A DNA stretch of 64,000 nt, from NCBI GenBank assembly GCA_964388575.1, contig CAYMAZ010000007.1, forward strand, positions 42,518-106,517, read 5' to 3'. The notes under the pieces were generated by a model, which saw nothing but the letters and a program-made list of their open reading frames with translations, was not told the origin of the DNA and did no database searches. The position numbers and the translations under genes were made by a program. This DNA comes from CAYMAZ01 sp964388575. Its GTDB lineage: Bacteria > Bacteroidota > Bacteroidia > Bacteroidales > DTU049. Of this stretch, positions 51,996 through 60,717 are shown piece by piece; position 1 is the stretch's first letter; each line of letters opens with the position of its first letter.

Positions 51996-53144
51996 ATGTA
52001 CATCCACACAGATGTATTTTCATTACAAACCCCTAAGAAGGCAGGAAACCCCTGCGGAGATTCTATGGATGTGCACAGGGACAGGGAAGCAACGTATGTT
52101 GTGCTTGCTGATGGACTGGGATCAGGGATAAAGGCACATATTGCTGCAACAATGTGTGTTTCAAGAATTCTTGGATTAATCAAAGGAGGGGTAAGTATAA
52201 GGGAAGCATTCATGGCTGTGGCTCAAACCATGGATCAGGTGTGGGGAACAGGAGATCCTTTTGCGGTTTTTACGGTTTTAAAAATCATGAATAACGGGAA
52301 TACAGTCGTTCTTTCCTATGAAATGCCCCCACCTGTAATTGTCAACCCCTTGTATGCACATGTGCTCAGTGACAGGGTGTATGCCCGCAACAAGGCCATT
52401 ATCCATGAGTCGACATGCAATCTGACAAAAGACGAAGGCATTTTGCTTATGTCTGACGGAATCACACAGGCAGGTATTGGCAGCAAGTTTGTAATGGGCT
52501 GGGAAACAGAAGGTGTGGTAAGATATTTACAGTCAGTACTCACGGGTGAGCGGTTGAAGGGCGATGAAATTGTCACAGATATTCATGCCCTTGCCAGCGG
52601 TTTCTGGCCAAAAGATAAGGGTGACGATTGTTCTGTAATATTGGCCCTGAATCGCAGGGGTGTTGTTGTGAATCTTATGTGTGGTCCTCCGGAGAACAAG
52701 AAAGATGATGAAACGTTTGTAAAAACATTTATGCAAAGTGAAGGGATTAAGATCATCAGCGGAGGGTCCACATCAAAAATGGCTTCAAAGATCTCAGGTC
52801 GTCAGATACACATCTCGCAGTCAGGAAATAGCATTACTCCCCCATCTTATAAAATTGACGGCATTGAAATGGTCTGTGAGGGGGTTGTTACACTGAATCA
52901 GGCTTATCATTTGCTGGAAGAGGACATTTCTTCTCCTGACAAAAGCAATCCTGCAGCTGAACTTGCGTGGTATCTGAAAATTGCTGACAGAATCAATATC
53001 TGGGAAGGGCTTGCATTGAATACAGGAGAAGATCAGATTGAATTCAAACAACAGGGGCTCCTGAATCGCAGTAAAATTCTCAAGGCAATTCAAAAACGGC
53101 TCATTTCGCAGGGGAAACTCATCGTTACAAAAAAGTCAGTTTAA
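51996..53144 (+). CDS. SpoIIE/PP2C-type serine phosphatase, partner of the sensory hydrogenase
   Basis: 382 residues. The PP2C/SpoIIE core takes about 1-225: GNPCGDSMDV (first metal Asp), VVLADGLGSGIKAHIAA (metal Asp-Gly), ILLMSDGITQAG and a last DKGDDCSVIL with further metal Asp. Beyond it the last 150 residues (IKIISGGSTSKMAS, then helices to the basic C-terminus) form a domain I do not recognise. It starts four bases after the sensory hydrogenase stop, so the two are coupled. It probably dephosphorylates a protein in answer to the hydrogenase signal; the target is not in view. Confidence 0.85.
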   Translation: MYIHTDVFSLQTPKKAGNPCGDSMDVHRDREATYVVLADGLGSGIKAHIAATMCVSRILGLIKGGVSIREAFMAVAQTMDQVWGTGDPFAVFTVLKIMNNGNTVVLSYEMPPPVIVNPLYAHVLSDRVYARNKAIIHESTCNLTKDEGILLMSDGITQAGIGSKFVMGWETEGVVRYLQSVLTGERLKGDEIVTDIHALASGFWPKDKGDDCSVILALNRRGVVVNLMCGPPENKKDDETFVKTFMQSEGIKIISGGSTSKMASKISGRQIHISQSGNSITPPSYKIDGIEMVCEGVVTLNQAYHLLEEDISSPDKSNPAAELAWYLKIADRINIWEGLALNTGEDQIEFKQQGLLNRSKILKAIQKRLISQGKLIVTKKSV

Positions 53145-53162
53145 AATGTTGAAGCAGATTTT

Positions 53163-53945
53163 TTAATTCAGTGCTTCGGCAATAATTTCAGCGATATCGA
53201 GGTTCAGGATTTCTTCTTCTTTGTTTTTATATTTAAGACCATCGGTCATCATTGTCATACAAAACGGACAGGAAGTAACAATCACATCAGCGCCGGTTTC
53301 CAGTGCATCTTCAGTGCGTTCAATGAACACTTCCTTGTCACCCTTCTCGGCATCCTTGAACATCTGGGCACCGCCAGCTCCGCAACACAGGGCAAAACTT
53401 TTATTTCGTTTCATTTCAATATGTTTTAACCCCAGATGTTCAATTAAAAAGCGGGGTGCTTCATACTCGCTGTTTGCCCGTCCGAGATAGCAGGGATCAT
53501 GAAATGTGACTGATTTTCCTTCTACTTTTGTTTTGTCTGGGTTCAGCGTGCCTTTTTGGATCAGATATTTTAAAAAAGTTGTATAGTGAATGACCTCATA
53601 ATGACCCCCCAGATCGGGATACTCGTTTTTGAATATATTGTAACAGTGCGGACAAATGCAAACAATTTTTTTTACTTCATACTGAGCAAACGTATTAATA
53701 TTGCATAAGGCCTGCATCTGAAACAGCATTTCGTTCCCTGCTCTTCTGGCAGGATCTCCTGTACAGGATTCTTCTGTCCCAAGCACAGCATAATCGGCTT
53801 GAACGTGATTCAGTATTTTTGCAAATGATTTTGCAACTTTCATATATCGTGCATCAAAAGCTCCGGCACAGCCAACCCAGAACAAAAATTCAGGTTTGTG
53901 ACCTTTTGCAAACACTTCTGACATTACAGGAACTTCAGTTTTCAT
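53163..53945 (-). CDS. CCG-domain (HdrB/HdrD-type) Fe-S oxidoreductase subunit
   Basis: 260 residues, cytoplasmic. Two cysteine-rich CCG-type domains: the first with FWVGCAGAF, EESCTGDPARRAGNE and CICPHCYN, the second with FHDPCYLGR, ALCCGAGG and VTSCPFCMTM. Such domains hold unusual 4Fe-4S clusters and act in heterodisulfide reductases and quinone-linked dehydrogenases. It lies 28 bases after the membrane Fe-S protein gene on the same strand. Together they equal one fused membrane EtfAB:quinone oxidoreductase (EMO-like), here split in two. The first motif has SC in place of CC, as in many family members. Confidence 0.88.
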   Translation of the reverse strand: MKTEVPVMSEVFAKGHKPEFLFWVGCAGAFDARYMKVAKSFAKILNHVQADYAVLGTEESCTGDPARRAGNEMLFQMQALCNINTFAQYEVKKIVCICPHCYNIFKNEYPDLGGHYEVIHYTTFLKYLIQKGTLNPDKTKVEGKSVTFHDPCYLGRANSEYEAPRFLIEHLGLKHIEMKRNKSFALCCGAGGAQMFKDAEKGDKEVFIERTEDALETGADVIVTSCPFCMTMMTDGLKYKNKEEEILNLDIAEIIAEALN

Positions 53946-53973
53946 TTCATATTGGTTTTAAAAATTCGAAAAA

Positions 53974-55266
53974 TTATTCAGCCCATTGCAATCTGTCTTC
54001 CCTTGAATATTGCCAGGGAGCCCCGTTGTTTTCAATGTTGGCAAAGATTGCGTTCAGAGCTGCTGGTGCAGCACCTTCTTCCATGACGAGGTAACGGCGC
54101 ATGTCAATAATAAATGTTGGATGATCAATATTGAGCGGGCATTCTTTGGCGCAGGCATTACATGTTGTGCATGCCCAGATTTCCTCCTCTTTAATATAAT
54201 CTCTGATAAGACTTTTCCCGTCTGAATATGATTTCCCTTCTTTAATGAGACCTTTTGCTTTTTCATTCATTCGTTTTCGGATGTCCATAAAAAGCTTTCT
54301 GGGAGAAAGTTCTTTTCCGGTAATATTTGCCGGACATACTGATGAGCATCTGCCACACTGAGTACAAGCAAGAGAATCGATATAATTTTTCCACGTAACA
54401 TCTTCCACATCAAGGATTCCGAAGCGTTCAGTACCTGCATTGGGATCAGAGTCGGGAATTTGAGATGCCACTTCGGGACAAAGCATGATTTTCACTTCAC
54501 GGGTGATATTTTCCATATTTGCAAGTTTGCCAAGAGGAGAGAGACGACTGAAGAAAACATTTGGCAATGACATAAAAATATGAAAATGTTTTGAATAGGG
54601 CAAAACATTGGCAAAAACAAAAATCAGAAGAATATGAGCCCACCAGTTGATTTCATGCAGTAAATGTATTGTGTGACCTGACATTGAAAAGAATAAAGGA
54701 GCAATCAACTCACTTATTGGATATCTTCCGGCAAAATTTGAAGAATGTTCAGCGATATAGAATATGTTCATTCCTGCAAGAGTAATCATCAGAATCAGAA
54801 TAAATGAAAGTGCCAGATATGCATCCTGATGATTTTTGTGGCTCAGTTCTTTTCCGTGTAATCTTTTGATATTCAGACAACAGCGCCGAACAATAAAAAT
54901 TACAATAAACAAAGCAATGAGATAAGCAAAAACATCACCAATACCAATAAAGATGTCATAAATGATTCCTCCGGCCGACAAAATACGTTCGGTTCCGGCA
55001 AGACCATCGATGACCATTTCTATGCTTCCGAGCAGAATGACACAGAAGCCCCAGAAAACCAGAGCATGCATGATACCGGCCACAGGATTGCGGAAGATTC
55101 TTTCCTGTAAAAAACCATTGACCAGAGTACGTTTAATTCTTTTTCCGATTTGATCAACAGGATAAGCTTTTCGGGTGAGTTTGAATTTTGCAATGATATG
55201 GGACACAGACCAGAAAAAAACACCTAGTGTAGCGATTAGTGTAAGTAAAAACAGAATTTGTTTCAT
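53974..55266 (-). CDS. Membrane heme/Fe-S subunit of an EtfAB:quinone oxidoreductase-like complex
   Basis: About 430 residues from the ATG at 55266. Five or so hydrophobic segments in the first 260 residues resemble a NarI-type cytochrome b, with several His (HALVFWG, HTIHLLHEINWWAH, YSKHFHIF) as heme candidates. The C-terminal part carries two 4Fe-4S motifs (CTQCGRCSSVCPANITG and CTTCNACAKECPLNIDHP). This is the front half of EMO-type proteins that take electrons from EtfAB to menaquinone. The CCG half is encoded by the next gene. The start at 55266 is favoured over 55341, as a -7 element (55301-55308) lies between them. Confidence 0.88.
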   Translation of the reverse strand: MKQILFLLTLIATLGVFFWSVSHIIAKFKLTRKAYPVDQIGKRIKRTLVNGFLQERIFRNPVAGIMHALVFWGFCVILLGSIEMVIDGLAGTERILSAGGIIYDIFIGIGDVFAYLIALFIVIFIVRRCCLNIKRLHGKELSHKNHQDAYLALSFILILMITLAGMNIFYIAEHSSNFAGRYPISELIAPLFFSMSGHTIHLLHEINWWAHILLIFVFANVLPYSKHFHIFMSLPNVFFSRLSPLGKLANMENITREVKIMLCPEVASQIPDSDPNAGTERFGILDVEDVTWKNYIDSLACTQCGRCSSVCPANITGKELSPRKLFMDIRKRMNEKAKGLIKEGKSYSDGKSLIRDYIKEEEIWACTTCNACAKECPLNIDHPTFIIDMRRYLVMEEGAAPAALNAIFANIENNGAPWQYSREDRLQWAE

Positions 55267-55300
55267 GTGAATATGTTTAAAACGGCTTTCAATTTGGCTG

Positions 55301-55308
55301 CAAAAATA
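55301..55308 (-). promoter_or_regulatory. -7 element for the EMO-like gene pair
   Basis: Minus-strand TATTTTTG, 34 bases upstream of the ATG at 55266 and just after the etfA terminator. Confidence 0.55.
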
Positions 55309-55343
55309 ACAAACTTCGCGAAGATTGAAATTGTTAGTCAAAC

Positions 55344-55375
55344 AAAAAAAGGAGCTGTTTTTGACAAACAGCTCC
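55344..55375 (-). terminator. Intrinsic terminator after etfA
   Basis: On the minus strand GGAGCTGTTT and AAACAGCTCC form a 10-bp stem around a five-base loop, followed by seven T. It separates etfBA from the EMO-like pair. Confidence 0.85.
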
Positions 55376-55401
55376 CAAAGTATTAATTTTGCTGAAAAAG
55401 C

Positions 55402-56370
55402 TTAAGATTTGAGTTTTTTCACTGACTCAATAAGACGCGGAAGCACAGAGAAGGCATCACCAACGATACCATAGTCAGCATATGAAAAAATCGGAGCATC
55501 TTTATCCTTATTGATCGCAACAATGATTTTTGAGCCGCTGACACCTCCGATATGCTGGATTGCACCTGAAATCCCTACTGCAAAGTAAAGATCCGGGGCA
55601 ATAATTTTTCCTGTTTGACCCACATGTTCTTCATGAGGTCTCCAGCCTTCATCAGAAACGGGTCGTGAACATGCAAGTCCGGCACCAAGTATTTCCGCAA
55701 GTTCTTCAAGAGGTTTCCACTGGTCTGCCGATTTCATTCCCCGGCCACCTGAAACGACGATACTTGCTTCGGTAAGCAGAATTTTTCCGGTGACAACACT
55801 GACATCTTTCAATTGTGTTTTTACAACAGAAGTGTCAGTTGCAGGAGTGTAATTTTCAACATTAAGTTCGACAGGTTGTTCAATGATATCACAACTGTTC
55901 TGGTTGATACTGATTATTTTTTTTGAAGATTTGATAATGACCTGAGAAAATGCGCCTCCATTATATGTTCTTCTTTTGACTGTAAAAGGATCTAAAGAGA
56001 CAGGCAGTGCGGTAACACCGGCTGCAAGTCCGGCTTTCATTTTTACTGAAAGTCTCGGAGCGATTGCTTTTCCCGTATTTGAGTTGCAGAAAATCACGAT
56101 AGTGGCATTTTCTTTTTCAGCTACTTCGTTGATTAAGGCAGTGAAAAGCTGATTATCAAGCAGTTCAAATTCAGGGTTGTTTACTGAAACCACTTTGTTT
56201 GCGCCGTATTTTGCGAGTTGGGCAAATTCATCATTCCCAACATTTCCAACAGATAAGGCGATAACCTGGTCAGATGTTTGTTTTGCAACGGCAACAGCAT
56301 AGGCAACAGCTTCAATTGCCTGCTTTTTAATTTTACCGTTTCTGTTTTCTGTAAAAACTAATATGGACAT
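55402..56370 (-). CDS. etfA: Electron transfer flavoprotein alpha subunit
   Basis: 322 residues. The N-terminal ETF domain (VLVFTENRNGKIKKQAIEA) is followed by the C-terminal FAD domain with VVSGGRGMKSADQW, GAGLACSRPVSDEGWRPHEEHVGQTGK and YFAVGISGAIQHIGGVSGS. With EtfB it takes electrons from acyl-CoA dehydrogenase. No ferredoxin-type extension is seen. Whether it bifurcates electrons cannot be decided from the sequence seen here. It is followed by a strong terminator, and etfB is 32 bases upstream. Confidence 0.94.
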   Translation of the reverse strand: MSILVFTENRNGKIKKQAIEAVAYAVAVAKQTSDQVIALSVGNVGNDEFAQLAKYGANKVVSVNNPEFELLDNQLFTALINEVAEKENATIVIFCNSNTGKAIAPRLSVKMKAGLAAGVTALPVSLDPFTVKRRTYNGGAFSQVIIKSSKKIISINQNSCDIIEQPVELNVENYTPATDTSVVKTQLKDVSVVTGKILLTEASIVVSGGRGMKSADQWKPLEELAEILGAGLACSRPVSDEGWRPHEEHVGQTGKIIAPDLYFAVGISGAIQHIGGVSGSKIIVAINKDKDAPIFSYADYGIVGDAFSVLPRLIESVKKLKS

Positions 56371-56402
56371 GTTTACAAGTTTTTGAGTTTAAAAAATAGG
56401 AA

Positions 56403-57152
56403 CTATAAGGCTTTGGCTTCATTATGGAGCAAATCAACAAGTTTGTCTGTATCATCGGCATCCACCATTTTACAAGCTGCTTTTGCCGGTGGTAGTTCAA
56501 ATACAGTCATTTCAACAAGAGGCTGAACATCAGTTGCCTGAACGACATTCAGAGGTTTGGTGCGGGCCATCATAATGCCACGCATTGCTGGTATTCTTGG
56601 ATTGATACAGATTCCCTTCTGAACGATTGCAACAAAAGGAGCAGCAATGGCAAGGGTTTCCTTTCCTCCTTCAATTTCACGTTTCAGAATGATTTCGTCA
56701 GTTGCGATTTCAACAGAAGAAACTGCAGAAACGGATGGAATTTCAAGAAATTCAGCAAGCATTCCACCAACAGAAGAAGCATTGTAATCGCTGGATTCAA
56801 TTCCGGCAAAAATGATATCAAAGTTCAGGTCTTTGACTGCAGCTGCAATATTTGCTGCAACCGCATAAGAATCAGTAGGATCGGTTTCCACCCTGATGGC
56901 ATCATCAGCACCAATTGCCAGTGCTTTACGGATCGTTGGTTCTGCATCAGCTTTTCCAACATTGATCACAGTTACTTTCTCAATTTTACCGCCTGATTGT
57001 TCTTTCAATTCAATGGCTCTCGTCAAAGCCAGTTCGTCCCATGGATTGATAACCCACTGAACACCGGTCACATCAAATTTTGTCATATCACTGTTGAATC
57101 TGACCTTGGTTGTTGTATCCGGCACGTTTCCAATGCACACAAGAATTTTCAT
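56403..57152 (-). CDS. etfB: Electron transfer flavoprotein beta subunit
   Basis: 249 residues starting MKILVCIGNVPDTTTKVRF, typical of EtfB. Nucleotide-binding segments are VINPWDELALTRAIELKE, DAIRVET and DIIFAGIESSDYNASSVGGMLAEFL. The partner alpha subunit gene is next. It has its own promoter (57194-57221), so etfBA can be expressed apart from the acyl-CoA dehydrogenase gene, which ends 84 bases upstream. Confidence 0.94.
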   Translation of the reverse strand: MKILVCIGNVPDTTTKVRFNSDMTKFDVTGVQWVINPWDELALTRAIELKEQSGGKIEKVTVINVGKADAEPTIRKALAIGADDAIRVETDPTDSYAVAANIAAAVKDLNFDIIFAGIESSDYNASSVGGMLAEFLEIPSVSAVSSVEIATDEIILKREIEGGKETLAIAAPFVAIVQKGICINPRIPAMRGIMMARTKPLNVVQATDVQPLVEMTVFELPPAKAACKMVDADDTDKLVDLLHNEAKAL

Positions 57153-57193
57153 GTCAAATGTTTTAAGTTTTAATTAATTACTTATTTATCAGA

Positions 57194-57221
57194 CAAACAT
57201 ATCACTTTTTGTTGAAACAAG
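57194..57221 (-). promoter_or_regulatory. Promoter of etfBA
   Basis: Minus-strand TTG (57221-57219), 17 bases, then TATGTTTG (57201-57194), 41 bases from the etfB ATG. Confidence 0.6.
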
Positions 57222-57236
57222 TCCTCAAAAAAATGT

Positions 57237-58376
57237 TTATTTGATAAGAGACCGCGAAATTACAATTTTTTGAATTTCTGAAGTGCCTTCATAAATTTGT
57301 GTCAGTTTTGCTTCACGCATGAGCCGTTCAACATGATATTCTTTGACGTACCCGTAACCTCCGTGTATCTGTACTGCTTCTGTTGTCACTTCCATGGCAA
57401 TATCTGCGGCATATTGTTTTGCCATTGCACTCATGAGTCCGTAGGGCTGATGGCTATCTTTCAACCATGCTGCTTTAAGACAAAGATTACGTGCATTTTC
57501 AATTTTTACAGCCATATCCGCAAGTTTAAATGCAATTGCCTGATGATTTGAAATTTCTGTTCCGAAAGATTTTCTTTCCTTTGAATACTTAATGGATAAT
57601 TCAAGAGCACCGGAGGCTATTCCCAGGGCCTGTGAAGCAATTCCAATGCGCCCTCCGTCAAGAGTTTTCATTGCAAATGTGAACCCGAAACCGTCGTCAC
57701 CAATGCGGTTTGCTTTGGGAACCTTCACATCAGTAAACATAACAGAATGTGTATCAGAACTTCTCATTCCCATTTTATTTTCATGTGGTCCGAGGGTGAT
57801 TCCTGGCCACTCTTTTTCAACGATAAACGCATTGATTCCTTTATGCTTCAGTTCGGGATGTGTTTGTGCAATGACAAGATATGTTGAAGCTGATGCTGCA
57901 TTTGTAATCCAGTTTTTTGTTCCGTTAAGCAAATAGAAATCGCCATGTTCTTCGGCAGTTGTTCTTTGTGAAGTTGCATCAGAACCGGCTTCAGGTTCTG
58001 ACAGAAGAAAAGCTCCAATTTTTTGACCGCTGGCCAGGGGGATCAGATATTTCTCTTTCTGTTCTTCGTTGGCGTATGTTTCTAAGCCCCAGTTTACCAA
58101 GGAGTTACAAACAGACATGATGACGGCAACAGATGAGTCGATCTTTGAAATCTCTTCCATGGCCAATACGTAGGATACTGTATCCATGCCACCACCACCA
58201 TATTTGGGGTCGGCCATCATTCCCAAAAACCCCAGCTCAGCAAGTTGTCTTACATGTTCTGTGGGAAAAATTGAGTGTTCATCACGCTCAATAACATCAG
58301 GGAAAAGGATTCTTTCGGCAAAATCTTTTGCTGCCTGGCGAATCATAATTTGTTCTTCAGTAAATTCAAAATTCAT
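57237..58376 (-). CDS. Acyl-CoA dehydrogenase
   Basis: 379 residues, FAD enzyme of the short-chain type. Signatures: GGGGMDTVSYVLAMEEIS, FLLSEPEAGSDATSQRTTA, WITNAASA, and the late QIHGGYGYVKEYHVERLMREAKLTQIYEGTSEIQ with the catalytic Glu in YEGTSEIQ. It may use butyryl-CoA or branched acyl-CoA; chain length preference cannot be told. It feeds electrons to EtfAB encoded just downstream. A very good promoter lies at 58426-58456. Confidence 0.94.
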   Translation of the reverse strand: MNFEFTEEQIMIRQAAKDFAERILFPDVIERDEHSIFPTEHVRQLAELGFLGMMADPKYGGGGMDTVSYVLAMEEISKIDSSVAVIMSVCNSLVNWGLETYANEEQKEKYLIPLASGQKIGAFLLSEPEAGSDATSQRTTAEEHGDFYLLNGTKNWITNAASASTYLVIAQTHPELKHKGINAFIVEKEWPGITLGPHENKMGMRSSDTHSVMFTDVKVPKANRIGDDGFGFTFAMKTLDGGRIGIASQALGIASGALELSIKYSKERKSFGTEISNHQAIAFKLADMAVKIENARNLCLKAAWLKDSHQPYGLMSAMAKQYAADIAMEVTTEAVQIHGGYGYVKEYHVERLMREAKLTQIYEGTSEIQKIVISRSLIK

Positions 58377-58406
58377 AATGTTGGGTATTAATTGATAAAT
58401 TATGTC

Positions 58407-58416
58407 AACAATTGTT
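58407..58416. promoter_or_regulatory. AACAATTGTT palindrome in the acyl-CoA dehydrogenase leader
   Basis: A 10-bp palindrome just downstream of the promoter, at about the transcription start. A possible operator for a repressor. Confidence 0.35.
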
Positions 58417-58425
58417 AAATTATGA

Positions 58426-58456
58426 CAAAAGTAACAAAAAAATCGAATAAATCAAA
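58426..58456 (-). promoter_or_regulatory. Promoter of the acyl-CoA dehydrogenase gene
   Basis: Minus-strand TTTG (58456-58453), exactly 19 bases, then TACTTTTG (58433-58426). A full match to the Bacteroidota consensus. Confidence 0.7.
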
Positions 58457-58950
58457 AAAACGAATTTACCAATTATTTTTTACACAACGAACAGAAAAGC
58501 CAAAACTGACATGCATTACGCCACGATATATGGAATTGAAGTCACTATATATTTCTCTTTAAAAGGCATTGTTTGAAAATTACATATCCGAAATCACCCA
58601 CTGATTGCAACTCCCAAGTAATTTGATAACTCCCACAATGTCATTCCAATTTCCTCGTAATATGATTATCTGACTTTTCTGTTGTTAAGCCGGATCAGCT
58701 CTTCATAAATGTGAATCATAATTTCAGTTGTGGATATGCTTTTAATGAGAAGACCAAGAAGTGAAAATAATTTGCTAAAATGCTTATCGGAATCTTCCTC
58801 TACTGAGACTTTTCGTTTTTAGCAGGTCATCATTCTAATGCGTGGAATATTTGTAATCAGTGTATGTAGAAGGTCTGGTTCATCCTGTTTATGCACAGGG
58901 AGCATGAAAATAAGTGTTTTGCAGTTTCTTCAATACATTCATGCATGTGG
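58457..58950. other. Gene-poor stretch with one orphan open frame
   Basis: About 500 bases without a supported gene. On the minus strand 58818-58666 is open for 50 codons with a protein-like composition (SKLFSLLGLLIKS, EIMIHIYEELIRLNN) but no start codon. It may be a decayed remnant. No repeat, tRNA or terminator is seen in the rest. Confidence 0.4.
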
Positions 58951-60711
58951 TTAATAGGGATGCAGAATCTTTGATGCATATGCTACGGCTTTACGCATAT
59001 ATTCCTTTGTCAACTTGCCGGTGGGGTCGGGAGTTTCAAAGATTCGTTTAGGGAGGGTGAGTTGATCAAATGAGAATCCTTCCCGGAATTTAAACTTAAA
59101 TTTTTCAACATGAATTTTTCTGCCAATTTCTTTCAGTTTTGTTTCATCTGCATCAAAACCTAGGACCGCAAGTCCCTTTGTCAGCGTATCATAATTATAA
59201 ATTCCCCGAGCAAAAAAACAAACGACCATACTGGATAATATTTGGCGATACCCCTCTTCTTCAATGAGCATGTCAATAACTTTTTCCGGTTCAAGCATGT
59301 TGTCCATGAGTTTGGTCTGATCAACAGAATAACCAGCATTGCACAGGTGGCTGTGTCTTGCACCGATGAGAAAGCCAAGGTGTGCTGCAGGCCCTGTATG
59401 ATACCCGGGCATTTCGTTTTTGTTGTAGGCAAGAGCAAAATCTTTTCCGCCGTATTGCTCTGAAGCATAAGCAACGCCTCTGGCAAGTGCCTTATAGAAC
59501 GGATTGGACTGTTTGACAATGTTCTTTAGTAATTCCCTGTAACCCTGCAGGTCTCCCCAGCTAACTGCAACGCCGCCAGTATCTTTGGTGTTGATCAGTT
59601 TCTTTTCCATCATTTCAGTAACCCAGGCTAAAACAACTCCGCTTGACATGGCATCCATGCAATATTTTTCCACATCTTCTGTCAGAACAAAGAGGTCGTT
59701 GGGTTTATGAATTCCCAGCATGGTTCCCAGGGCATATATGATTTCAAAATCATAGCCCACATATGTGGTTTTGTAAAAATATGGTGAATCCTTGTATGAC
59801 TCTCTGAGGTTTGCAAGGTGAATGCACGCCACAGGGCAATGGGCACATGCGACACGACGACCCAGATAGTTTTCTGCAATGTATTCACCTGTCAGCGTTT
59901 CTGCATTCTCAAAGCTCGATTGCTGTAGATTTTTTGTGGGAAGGGCTTTCAGCAGGTTCAAAGCATTCACATTGACCGGGGTTCCGATATCATGGTATTT
60001 TTTCATGATTTCTGAACTTGTGGCCCCGTTGTAAATTGTATTATAGACCTGCCGGTAAAGCTTTTTGTCAGTGACATCAATGGTTTGTTTTCCTGAAATG
60101 ACCAGTGCCTTAAGTTTTTTGCTTCCAAAAACTGCCCCAAGTCCGAGACGACCGAAATGGCGATACGTTTCTGCTGTGACTGAAGCATAAGATACAAGAT
60201 TTTCGCCTGCAGGCCCGATCCTTAAAATTGAACGGTAACCCTGTCCGGACTCCCTTTCCCTGATCACTTTTGCAGGTGTCAGACTGCTGGACATTCCCCA
60301 CAATGTGGTCGCATCACGGAAAAATACTTCATTTCCCTGAATGGAGACATAAATCGGAATATCGCTGGCGCCTTTGATGACGATGGCTCCGTAACCGGCA
60401 AGGCGAATGGCAACTGAACTGCGCCCGCCTGCATGACTTTCTCCAAGATCTCCGGTATGCGGGGATTTAAACATTGCAACAGTTTTCGAAGCCAGCGGAT
60501 AGGCACCAACCATTGGACCGGTGAGCAATATGATCGGACTCTCAGGGGCAAACGGGTCAATTCCGGGCGGACATTCTTCCTGTAAAAGCTTAATGCCGAC
60601 ACCGGTTCCGCCAAAAAATTTCGAAAACAATTCACGTCTGTCTTCTACCCAGTGTTTTTTGTTTGTCACGTCTATGTATAAAACTTTTGACAATGTGTCT
60701 TTTTCTAGCAT
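58951..60711 (-). CDS. aor: Aldehyde:ferredoxin oxidoreductase (tungsten type)
   Basis: 586 residues. The N-terminal domain (YIDVTNKKHWVEDRRELFSKFFGG, GPMVGAYPLASKT, ESHAGGRSSVAIRLAGYGA) binds the tungsto-bispterin cofactor. The 4Fe-4S ligands are Cys289, Cys292 and Cys296 in ACAHCPVACIHL, plus a late Cys in HLCNAGYSVDQ. It oxidises aldehydes to acids with ferredoxin, or runs the other way. It starts six bases after the four-cluster ferredoxin gene, its likely partner. Length is slightly under the classic archaeal enzymes at about 600. Confidence 0.92.
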   Translation of the reverse strand: MLEKDTLSKVLYIDVTNKKHWVEDRRELFSKFFGGTGVGIKLLQEECPPGIDPFAPESPIILLTGPMVGAYPLASKTVAMFKSPHTGDLGESHAGGRSSVAIRLAGYGAIVIKGASDIPIYVSIQGNEVFFRDATTLWGMSSSLTPAKVIRERESGQGYRSILRIGPAGENLVSYASVTAETYRHFGRLGLGAVFGSKKLKALVISGKQTIDVTDKKLYRQVYNTIYNGATSSEIMKKYHDIGTPVNVNALNLLKALPTKNLQQSSFENAETLTGEYIAENYLGRRVACAHCPVACIHLANLRESYKDSPYFYKTTYVGYDFEIIYALGTMLGIHKPNDLFVLTEDVEKYCMDAMSSGVVLAWVTEMMEKKLINTKDTGGVAVSWGDLQGYRELLKNIVKQSNPFYKALARGVAYASEQYGGKDFALAYNKNEMPGYHTGPAAHLGFLIGARHSHLCNAGYSVDQTKLMDNMLEPEKVIDMLIEEEGYRQILSSMVVCFFARGIYNYDTLTKGLAVLGFDADETKLKEIGRKIHVEKFKFKFREGFSFDQLTLPKRIFETPDPTGKLTKEYMRKAVAYASKILHPY

Positions 60712-60717
60712 AGCTTT

